Part shown: piece after piece, positions 1 to 5,029 of the stretch
Position numbering within the stretch: position 1 is the stretch's first letter
Layout of the letters: each line of letters begins with the position of its first letter
The notes under the pieces: model-generated
Told to the model about the DNA's origin: nothing
The model's input: only the letters and a program-made list of their open reading frames with translations
Databases searched by the model: none
Made by a program: the position numbers and the translations under genes
Assembly (NCBI GenBank): GCA_025464735.1
Contig: JAODMX010000531.1
Coordinates: forward strand, 1-9,918
DNA from: Frondihabitans sp.
Lineage (GTDB): Bacteria; Actinomycetota; Actinomycetes; Actinomycetales; Microbacteriaceae
DNA length: 9,918 nt
Direction: 5' to 3'

Positions 1-2
1 CG

Positions 3-692
3 CAGCAGGTCGCGCGACTGATCGTGACTGCGCTCGACGCGATGAAGTCCGAGAACGACCGCAAAGCCGACGAACTGGGCCTCATCGACGCGGAGGCCGG
101 CGACGGAGACCACGGCATCGGCATGCAGCGCGGGGTGACGGCGGGAGTCGAGGCCGCTCGCAAGGCGCTCGAACAGGGCGCAGGATCCCAGACGGTCCTG
201 GAACGCGCCGGCGATGCCTGGTCCGATCGCGCCGGTGGTACTTCGGGGGCGCTGTGGGGCTCGGCACTCGTGGCGGTGGGCGCTGCACTCACCGACACCG
301 AGACCCCGGATCGGCACCGTGTCGCGGCCGGAGTCGCCCAGGCGACCATCGAGATCCTGGAGTTCGGGGCCGTGGTCGGCGACAAGACGATGGTCGACGT
401 GCTCGTCCCCTTCGGCGAGACGCTGACCGCACGCGTGAACGCAGGGGGCTCTCTGGTCGAAGCGTGGAACGCGGCAGCCGACGTCGCCTCCGATGCGGCC
501 GCGGCCACCTCAGGCCTGCTGCCGAAGATGGGACGCGCCCGACCCCACGCCGAGAAGAGCCTCGGTACGCCCGACGCCGGCGCCGTCTCACTCGGGCTGA
601 TCGTCCGGGCCGTAGGCGACGTCCTCGCCGCAGGCCCGGCCAGCGTCGCGAACCCGAAGATCCCATCCCTCGAAGGAGAACACCATGGCTGA
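3..692 (+). CDS. lerK: DhaL domain of a tetrulose (probably L-erythrulose) kinase, 5' end outside window
   Basis: The reading frame is open to the left edge, so the gene is 5'-truncated here; 229 residues are visible. It carries the ATP/Mg-binding DhaL (DAK2) fold of dihydroxyacetone kinases. GDGDHG at visible residues 33-38 supplies the metal-coordinating aspartates, followed by a glycine-rich GGTSGALWG segment, DKTMVDVL, and the C-terminal [18 protein letters not shown] block typical of the family. The visible part already covers a complete DhaL domain, so the missing piece is either a few residues (stand-alone DhaL) or a DhaK substrate domain fused in front; the window cannot decide. Single-chain kinases of this family phosphorylate dihydroxyacetone, D-erythrulose or L-erythrulose. 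L-erythrulose kinase (LerK) is inferred from the following LerI/DerI-like isomerases. Its stop overlaps the next start by 8 bases. A GTG at 24 is an internal codon, not a likely start. Confidence 0.8.
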   Translation, partial: QQVARLIVTALDAMKSENDRKADELGLIDAEAGDGDHGIGMQRGVTAGVEAARKALEQGAGSQTVLERAGDAWSDRAGGTSGALWGSALVAVGAALTDTETPDRHRVAAGVAQATIEILEFGAVVGDKTMVDVLVPFGETLTARVNAGGSLVEAWNAAADVASDAAAATSGLLPKMGRARPHAEKSLGTPDAGAVSLGLIVRAVGDVLAAGPASVANPKIPSLEGEHHG

Positions 693-1191
693 GAAATTCC
701 GCATCGTCGTCGGCTCGGACGACGCCGGCTTCGACTACAAGGAGATCATCAAGGGCGACCTGGCGGAGAACGATCTCGTCGCCTCGGTGACCGACGTCGG
801 GGTCGACGCGACCGCGCACACGCCGTACCCGTCCGTCGCGATCGCCGCGGCCGAACTCATCGCGAACGGGGAGGCAGACCGCGCCATTCTCATCTGCGGT
901 ACCGGTCTCGGCGTTGCCATGAGCGCCAACAAGGTGCCAGGGATCCGGGCCGTCACTGCCCACGACTCGTTCTCCGTGGAGCGGTCGATCCTGTCCAACA
1001 ACGTGCAGATCCTCTGCATGGGTCAACGCGTCGTCGGCATTGAGGTCGCGCGCCGCAACGTTCGCGAGTGGCTGACCTACCGCTTCGACGAGACGAGTGC
1101 CTCGGCCGAGAAGGTCCAGGTGCTGAGCGACTACGAGGCGACGCACAGCCGCACGGGTGAGATCGCGGCGGTGGGAAACACCGCATGCTGA
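685..1191 (+). CDS. derI: RpiB/LacAB-family isomerase, probably D-erythrulose 4-phosphate isomerase
   Basis: A cytosolic sugar-phosphate isomerase of 168 aa, slightly longer than the usual ~150 aa of RpiB. RpiB hallmarks are visible: SDDAG at 11-15 (SDHAG in the classic enzyme), YPSVA at 48-52 and CGTGLG at 71-76, whose C71 is the expected catalytic-base cysteine. The NKVPGIRAV segment (82-90) and [10 protein letters not shown] (104-113) line the phosphate and ring-opening sites in relatives. Family members isomerise ribose 5-phosphate, allose 6-phosphate, galactose 6-phosphate or, for DerI of tetritol/apionate pathways, D-erythrulose 4-phosphate to D-erythrose 4-phosphate. DerI is preferred because the gene sits between a tetrulose-type kinase and a TIM-like isomerase. 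AAGGAG at 673-678 lies 6 bases before the ATG and fixes the start. Both ends overlap neighbouring genes (8 bases upstream, 7 downstream), so translation is probably coupled. Ribose 5-phosphate isomerase is the main alternative. Confidence 0.83.
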   Translation: MAEKFRIVVGSDDAGFDYKEIIKGDLAENDLVASVTDVGVDATAHTPYPSVAIAAAELIANGEADRAILICGTGLGVAMSANKVPGIRAVTAHDSFSVERSILSNNVQILCMGQRVVGIEVARRNVREWLTYRFDETSASAEKVQVLSDYEATHSRTGEIAAVGNTAC

Positions 1192-1991
1192 GCGACCCGG
1201 CAGCAGTCCCGTACACGGTGGGGGTGAGCCTGAAGATGTACTTCGGCCACGCCCGCACGGTGGAGTGGGCCGCTGCCCTCGGCGACATCGCGCGTCGCCA
1301 TGCCGCCGTGCGATCGGGCCTCGTCGACCTGTTCGTCGTGCCGACGTTCCCGTCGATCCTGCCCGTTCGCGAGGCGCTCGGTGACGCGCCGGTCCGCCTC
1401 GGCGCGCAGGACATCGCGTGGGCCGACGAGGGTGCCTTCACCGGGGAGGTCTCCGGAGTCGAACTCCGAGAGATCGGCTGCACCCTTGCCGAAATCGGTC
1501 ACGCCGAGCGCCGCTCCCTGTTTCACGAGGGCGACGACGTGATCGCCGCGAAGACTGCGGCCGCGTTCCGGAACGGCCTCACGCCCCTGCTCTGCGTCGG
1601 CGAAGAGACGAAGGCGCCACCCGCCGTGGCGGCGCTGGAGGTGGAGTCTCAACTCCGGGCAGCGCTCGCCGCTGCCGACAGGACAGGCCTCGCCGGTCCG
1701 ATCATCGTCGCCTACGAACCTCAGTGGGCAATCGGCGCGGCCGAGCCGGCGTCGCCCCAGCACATCACGCAGACGGTGGCACGGCTCGAGAGCCTCGTCG
1801 ACGACCTGCCCGGCCGCGCCGGGAGCCGAGTCATCTACGGCGGCAGCGCAAAACCCGGCCTGCTGACCGCGCTCGGCGGAACGGTGAAGGGGCTCTTCCT
1901 CGGCCGGTTCGCCCACGATCCCCGAGCCGTCACGCTGATTCTCGACGAAGTCGTGGCCCTTGCCTCGGTCAGGGCTGGCGGCACAGCATGA
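1185..1991 (+). CDS. lerI: Triosephosphate-isomerase-like enzyme, probably L-erythrulose 1-phosphate isomerase
   Basis: A 268-aa protein with all catalytic landmarks of the TIM family: K17 (SLKMYFG, replacing the NxKMN of glycolytic TIM), H106 in IGHAERR, E178 in [10 protein letters not shown], and the phosphate-binding GGS at 219-221 with GLFLGRF at 236-242. The divergent N-terminal motif and the catabolic neighbourhood argue against housekeeping triosephosphate isomerase. The known TIM paralogue LerI converts L-erythrulose 1-phosphate to D-erythrulose 4-phosphate, which then feeds the RpiB-type enzyme encoded just upstream. The ATG overlaps the end of the preceding gene by 7 bases. The ribosome-binding site is weak (GTGGGA, 1171-1176), which fits translational coupling. 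The stop codon overlaps the next ATG as ATGA. Family assignment is secure; the exact substrate is inferred from context. Confidence 0.85.
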   Translation: MLSDPAAVPYTVGVSLKMYFGHARTVEWAAALGDIARRHAAVRSGLVDLFVVPTFPSILPVREALGDAPVRLGAQDIAWADEGAFTGEVSGVELREIGCTLAEIGHAERRSLFHEGDDVIAAKTAAAFRNGLTPLLCVGEETKAPPAVAALEVESQLRAALAAADRTGLAGPIIVAYEPQWAIGAAEPASPQHITQTVARLESLVDDLPGRAGSRVIYGGSAKPGLLTALGGTVKGLFLGRFAHDPRAVTLILDEVVALASVRAGGTA

Positions 1992-2803
1992 CCTCGAGAA
2001 GCCGCATCGGCCTCAGCACCTACGCCTATTTCTGGCGGTTCTCCGAGCGCGTAGCGGAGCCTATGAGCCTGGCCGACATGATGCGTGACGCTGCTCGGCT
2101 CGGATCCGAGGTCTTCCAGATCTGCGATTACGCTCCTCTCGACGCGATGACCGCGGACGATCTCGCCGATGTGAAAAACCTCGCCGACCAACTCGACCTG
2201 GCTCTCGAGATCGGCACCCGCGGCACGAATCCTGAGCACCTCCAGCGGTATCTGGAGCTGGCGAAAGGTCTCGGCGCCGGGCTCGTCCGCAGCATGTGGA
2301 CCTCGGGCGACGACCGACCCGCGCTCGACGAGAGCGTCCGGCGCTTGCGCGCGGTCATGCCCGGCTACGAAGACTCCGGCGTCACCCTCGCGCTCGAGAC
2401 GTACGAGCAGGTGTCGACCGCCGACCTGGTCACGCTCGTCGAAACCGTTGATAGTCCGCGACTGGGCATCTGCCTCGACCCTGCCAACACGGTCGCTCGA
2501 CTCGAACTGCCCGACGATGTCACTTCCCGGTGCCTCCCCCACGTCGTCAACTGGCACGTCAAGGACTTCGACTTCACCCGCCAGGTCGGCTGGGTGGGGT
2601 TCAGCCTGGTCGGTGTGCCCCTAGGAGAAGGCCGTCTCGACTACGACGGGATGCAGCGAGACCTGGATCCCGCGCGGCGCGGGATCAACCAGATCGTCGA
2701 ACACTGGCTGCCCTGGCAGGGCGACCCGGAGACCACCATTCGCCGAGAGGCCGAGTGGACCACGCAGAACCTCGAAATTCTAAGGAGCAAGAATCATGAC
2801 TGA
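1988..2803 (+). CDS. oiaC: Xylose-isomerase-like TIM-barrel protein, probably 3-oxo-isoapionate decarboxylase
   Basis: A 271-aa protein of the sugar phosphate isomerase/epimerase (AP endonuclease family 2) superfamily. The usual metal ligands are visible as E137 (ALETYEQ), D164 (GICLDPANT), H190 (NWHVKDF) and E238 (IVEHWLPWQ). The superfamily alone does not give the substrate: it includes tagatose epimerases, hydroxypyruvate isomerases, inosose dehydratases and a decarboxylase, OiaC, of D-apiose catabolism. OiaC releases CO2 from 3-oxo-isoapionate to form L-erythrulose. I infer OiaC because the next gene resembles D-apionate oxidoisomerase, which makes that substrate, and the preceding genes consume its product. 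The ATG lies in an ATGA overlap with the upstream stop, without a strong Shine-Dalgarno, so translation is probably coupled. An in-frame extension further upstream would read through the lerI region and lacks support. The 3' end overlaps the next gene by 8 bases. A tetrulose or tetronate isomerase/epimerase is the alternative. Confidence 0.75.
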   Translation: MTSRSRIGLSTYAYFWRFSERVAEPMSLADMMRDAARLGSEVFQICDYAPLDAMTADDLADVKNLADQLDLALEIGTRGTNPEHLQRYLELAKGLGAGLVRSMWTSGDDRPALDESVRRLRAVMPGYEDSGVTLALETYEQVSTADLVTLVETVDSPRLGICLDPANTVARLELPDDVTSRCLPHVVNWHVKDFDFTRQVGWVGFSLVGVPLGEGRLDYDGMQRDLDPARRGINQIVEHWLPWQGDPETTIRREAEWTTQNLEILRSKNHD

Positions 2804-3710
2804 CACCCTCGACACCCAGGCTTCCACCGTCACCTACGCGGACGGCCAGGGCTCATCAGACATCACCGTCGCCGTCATCGGCGCGGGCGGGAAGATGGGC
2901 CAGCGCGTCTCGAACAACCTCGCCAAGAGTGCCTACAGCGTGCTCTACAGCGAGGCCTCGCCCACGGGCGTCGCACACATCGAGTCGCTCGGACGCACCG
3001 TCACCCCGACCGACGACGCCGTGAAGGGCGCCGACGTCGTAATCCTCGCCGTCCCGGACGTCGTCCTCGGCAAGGTCTCCGAGAGCGTCGTTCCGCAGAT
3101 GAAGTCGGGCGCGATCATCCTGACCCTCGACCCGGCCGCCGCTTACGCCGGCTTGCTCCTCGCCCGTGAGGACATCCACTACGCCGTCGCTCACCCGTGC
3201 CACCCGAGCGTATTCCTCGAGCGCACCACGAAGGAGGAGTGGGCGGACACCTTCGGAGGCGTCGCCGCGCCGCAGGAGGTCGTCGCCGCTCTCGAGGGTG
3301 TCGACGAGTCTTCGCCGGTGCGCGCGCTCACCACGCAGATCATCTCGACGATCTATGCCCCCGTCATCGCCGTGCACTACGTCACCGTCAAGCAGCTCGC
3401 TGTGCTGGAGCCGACCCTCGTCGAAACCATTGCCTGCATGATCGGCGCGTTCCTCAAGGAGGCACTCGAGGAGACCGTCGACGGCGTCGGCGTTCCCTAT
3501 GAGGCCGCCCGCGCGATCCTCTACGGCCACACCTGGATCGCGCTCACCAATGGCCTCCGCGGCTCCAATCCCTTCTCGGACGCCTGCCACATCGCCATGG
3601 ACTACGGCCGCGAGTCGATCGTGAAGGACGACTGGAAGAAGATCTTCGACGACAACCAGCTCGACAGCGTGATCGCGCGCATGCTCAAGATCGACGCCGT
3701 GAAGCGGTAG
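2796..3710 (+). CDS. apnO: NAD-dependent phosphogluconate-dehydrogenase-C-type enzyme, probably D-apionate oxidoisomerase
   Basis: A 304-aa cytosolic dehydrogenase. Residues 23-115 form a Rossmann nucleotide-binding domain with the glycine motif GAGGKMG at 29-35, and VVILAVPD (81-88) ends a core strand. A mainly helical C-terminal domain follows, containing the diagnostic AHPCHPSVF (132-140), VKQLAVLEPTLVE (198-210) and YGHTWIALTNGLRG (243-256), as in proteins annotated 'phosphogluconate dehydrogenase C-terminal domain'. That group includes ApnO, which oxidises D-apionate with migration of a hydroxymethyl group to give 3-oxo-isoapionate. The assignment rests on this family plus the adjacent OiaC/LerK/LerI/DerI-like genes. 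Residues 1-22 look like a disordered extension. AAGGAG at 2782-2787, 8 bases before the ATG, supports the start. It is the last gene of the operon, ending 36 bases before the convergent efflux gene. It could instead act on another branched or C4 sugar acid. Confidence 0.78.
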   Translation: MTDTLDTQASTVTYADGQGSSDITVAVIGAGGKMGQRVSNNLAKSAYSVLYSEASPTGVAHIESLGRTVTPTDDAVKGADVVILAVPDVVLGKVSESVVPQMKSGAIILTLDPAAAYAGLLLAREDIHYAVAHPCHPSVFLERTTKEEWADTFGGVAAPQEVVAALEGVDESSPVRALTTQIISTIYAPVIAVHYVTVKQLAVLEPTLVETIACMIGAFLKEALEETVDGVGVPYEAARAILYGHTWIALTNGLRGSNPFSDACHIAMDYGRESIVKDDWKKIFDDNQLDSVIARMLKIDAVKR

Positions 3711-3746
3711 CTCGAGAGCGGCGCTGCCGTCGGTGCGGGAGTCGAT

Positions 3747-4355
3747 TCAGTGGTGTGGTGGCCGGAAGATCTCTCGCGCTTCCCGGACCGCGTAGTAGAC
3801 GATGACGTATCCGGCGACGGGATCGGCCCACCACCAGTCCAACGTGAGATCAAGGGTGAGTCCAACGAGCACGGCAACGGCGAGGAGACCGTCGACGAAA
3901 GTGACCCGGCCTTCGGTGATGAGGACAGGGTTGCCGAGGCTGTGACCGGTTCGGCCCTTGGCGGCCGCGAGGCCGAACATGACGAGGGCAGTGATCCCGG
4001 TCCACACGATTCCGCCGACGCTCTGCGAGGGGTGGTGCTGCGCGATGAGCGCGATGGTGGACTGGATGAGCAGGTACACCGCAAGCGCAATGAATGCTGC
4101 TCCAATCAGTCGCAGGGCGCGCCGCTGGCGTTCTTCACCGGTGCCCGAGAGCTCCCAGAGCACGACCGTGCTGGCTCCGATTTCGATGAGGCTGTCCAGG
4201 CCGAAGCCTGCGAGGGCGACGGACGAGGCCGTTATCGCCAGCACCGCCAGGATGACGACCCCGACGACATTCCAGCCCAGCGTGATGATTTCCAGGGCAA
4301 CTCCGCGCCGATGCAGTCTCCGCTGCCGCTCTGCGGGAGAGGCGACGCTGGTCAT
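3747..4355 (-). CDS. Cation-efflux (CDF)-like membrane protein, transmembrane domain only
   Basis: A 202-aa hydrophobic protein with about six predicted transmembrane helices (near residues 20-42, 45-66, 84-104, 115-132, 153-172 and 178-192). GFGLDSLIEIGAS (51-62) resembles helix 2, and EGRVTFVDGLLAV (148-160) plus WWADPVAGYVI (175-185) resemble helices 5-6 of cation diffusion facilitators, which export Zn, Co, Ni, Fe or Mn by proton antiport. D54 and D155 are kept, but the positions four residues before them, usually His or Asp in metal-transporting members, are G50 and V151. The C-terminal cytoplasmic metal-binding domain is absent; the chain simply ends in PPHH. It is encoded 47 bases downstream of an ArsR-type regulator on the same strand, suggesting a metal-responsive unit. 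The ribosome-binding site is weak, so the exact start is uncertain. Family membership is likely; ion specificity and even transport activity are unknown. Confidence 0.72.
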   Translation of the reverse strand: MTSVASPAERQRRLHRRGVALEIITLGWNVVGVVILAVLAITASSVALAGFGLDSLIEIGASTVVLWELSGTGEERQRRALRLIGAAFIALAVYLLIQSTIALIAQHHPSQSVGGIVWTGITALVMFGLAAAKGRTGHSLGNPVLITEGRVTFVDGLLAVAVLVGLTLDLTLDWWWADPVAGYVIVYYAVREAREIFRPPHH

Positions 4356-4402
4356 GACGTCATCATCTCAGTAGACCGCCACGATGTGACATCCTGGGCC
4401 TC

Positions 4403-4780
4403 TCAAAGGGCGCTGGTAGCGGTGAACCGAGGGTTCCGCGATCGTGGCCGACCCGGCTGGCCTGCAGCGAGGGTACCGTCCGGGGCGATGTGGCTGAACA
4501 TTTGGCCGATGACGGCGAGGATGTGCGGGTCGTCGACTCGATACATCTGGCGGCGGCCGTCGCGGCGTGCGGCAACGATGCCGGCCGCTCGAAGTTTCGC
4601 GAGCTGCTGACTCGCCGCGGGGAGGAGCTGTCGGGTGCGATCGGCGAGAGTCTGCACATCGAACTCCCCCTGGGCCAGGATCACTACCAGGTGCAGACGT
4701 GACGGCACGGACAGCAGGTCGAAGGTCGCCGCCGCCACGTCGAGCTGCGCATCGGTCGGTTCGGCTGTGGCTTTGGTCAT
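4403..4780 (-). CDS. ArsR/SmtB-family metalloregulatory repressor
   Basis: A 125-aa winged helix-turn-helix protein. FDLLSVPSRLHLVVIL (20-35) starts the DNA-binding domain, LPAASQQLAKLRAAGIV (53-69) is the recognition helix region and ARRDGRRQMYRVDD (71-84) the beta wing. It contains no cysteine, and the alpha-3 cysteine motif of ArsR/CadC is absent (EFDVQ at 39-43). D84, H86 and H97 keep the D-x-H-x10-H spacing of the alpha-5 site used by Zn/Co/Ni sensors such as CzrA and NmtR; the fourth ligand position is P100, with D101 next to it. This points to a Zn, Co or Ni type sensor with an altered site, or one that has lost metal sensing. Residues 102-125 form a basic, probably disordered tail. 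It is the first gene of a two-gene unit with the efflux-like protein. GGGAGA lies about 8 bases upstream of the ATG and supports this start. Confidence 0.85.
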   Translation of the reverse strand: MTKATAEPTDAQLDVAAATFDLLSVPSRLHLVVILAQGEFDVQTLADRTRQLLPAASQQLAKLRAAGIVAARRDGRRQMYRVDDPHILAVIGQMFSHIAPDGTLAAGQPGRPRSRNPRFTATSAL

Positions 4781-4806
4781 CGACCCAGTCTCCCACGTTT
4801 CGTCAC

Positions 4807-4814
4807 TTGCGCAA
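4807..4814. promoter_or_regulatory. Palindrome TTGCGCAA, candidate ArsR operator core
   Basis: An 8-base perfect palindrome lies 27 bases upstream of the arsR-type ATG and just before the -35-like TTGACT of the + strand promoter. It is flanked by imperfect inverted arms (GTCAC at 4802-4806 and GTTGAC at 4818-4823). ArsR/SmtB proteins commonly bind short imperfect palindromes in their own promoters. Its position in a divergent intergenic region means one site could affect both transcription units. This is position-based inference, and a chance palindrome of this length is possible. Confidence 0.35.
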
Positions 4815-4818
4815 TTAG

Positions 4819-4848
4819 TTGACTATTTGAGGTCGAGACGTCTATCCT
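4819..4848 (+). promoter_or_regulatory. Predicted sigma-70-type promoter for the ABC transporter unit
   Basis: TTGACT (4819-4824) matches five of six bases of a -35 box. TATCCT (4843-4848) matches four of six of a -10 box, with an 18-base spacer. Transcription would start near 4855, exactly where the first RNA hairpin of the leader begins. The local dip in G+C around 4812-4830 also suits a promoter. No start-site data are available. Confidence 0.45.
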
Positions 4849-4856
4849 CGACGAGG
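4846..4856. repeat. Inverted repeat CCTCG-A-CGAGG at the predicted start site
   Basis: A perfect 5+1+5 inverted repeat overlaps the -10-like box and the predicted transcription start of the transporter unit. A repressor bound there would block initiation, so it is a reasonable operator candidate. It is short and GC-rich, so chance is not excluded. No local regulator is known to recognise it. Confidence 0.35.
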
Positions 4857-4909
4857 CCCCATCGGGCCGCGCCGCACTCGATGCGGAGTCGTGACCAGGT
4901 ACTGGTCGC
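4855..4909 (+). promoter_or_regulatory. Structured 5' leader: three consecutive hairpins
   Basis: Three simple hairpins follow one another directly after the predicted start site. GGCCC/GGGCC spans 4855-4868 with loop CATC. CCGCA/TGCGG spans 4872-4886 with loop CTCGA. GACCAG/CTGGTC spans 4893-4907 with loop GTA, extendable by one G-T and one G-C pair to 4891-4909. They end 6 bases before a strong Shine-Dalgarno (4916-4925). The layout resembles a cis-acting leader RNA (riboswitch or protein-bound leader). I recognise no known riboswitch class, and the function is inference. The third element also reads as a DNA palindrome and could instead be a protein operator. Confidence 0.4.
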
Positions 4910-4930
4910 CGAACGAAGGAGGTGAGACGC

Positions 4931-4987
4931 ATGTCGTCAGACAGTCATAGTCCCGTGCTCTCACCCTTCTTCGCAGCCGAAGCCTGA
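4931..4987 (+). CDS. Possible 18-residue leader peptide upstream of the ABC permease
   Basis: A short ORF encodes MSSDSHSPVLSPFFAAEA. It is preceded by AAGGAGGTGA at 4916-4925, a near-perfect anti-Shine-Dalgarno match with a 5-base gap to the ATG, the strongest ribosome-binding site in the window. Its TGA overlaps the first arm of a hairpin, and it ends 42 bases before the permease ATG. It has no run of one amino acid that would identify a classic amino-acid attenuator; SPxLSPFF is the only repetitive feature. The strong translation signal on so short a frame suggests that the act of translation regulates the downstream gene. It is too short for coding statistics, so the call rests on the ribosome-binding site and position. 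Confidence 0.5.
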   Translation: MSSDSHSPVLSPFFAAEA

Positions 4988-5026
4988 CCGACACCGGTCT
5001 GGATGACGCCTGCCTGACCGGAGGTC
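4986..5026 (+). promoter_or_regulatory. Mutually exclusive hairpins hiding the permease ribosome-binding site
   Basis: Hairpin A pairs GACCG (4986-4990) with CGGTC (4995-4999). Hairpin B pairs GACC (5016-5019) with GGTC (5023-5026) and contains the permease Shine-Dalgarno GGAGG (5020-5024) in its loop and 3' arm. CGGTC of A is also fully complementary to GACCG at 5016-5020, so A and B compete with an A-B pairing. A ribosome stalled at the leader stop (4985-4987) would cover the first arm of A and favour the A-B pairing, releasing GGAGG. This is the logic of translational attenuation. The stems are short (4-5 pairs), so the model is tentative. Confidence 0.38.
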
Positions 5027-5029
5027 GTC

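Noticed and set aside
3719..3729. CGGC-GCT-GCCG hairpin between the convergent apnO-like and efflux-like genes as a terminator
   Set aside because: There are only four pairs and no T-run; the 36-base gap shows no convincing intrinsic terminator.
3750..4610. Plus-strand open frame (286 codons) across the efflux and ArsR genes
   Set aside because: Its composition is typical of an antisense shadow and it spans two well-supported minus-strand genes plus their spacer.
4849..5029. Match to guanidine-I, yybP-ykoY (Mn) or M-box riboswitches, considered because NitT/TauT-type or metal transporters follow such RNAs
   Set aside because: I could not find the conserved core sequences of these classes; only generic hairpins are visible.
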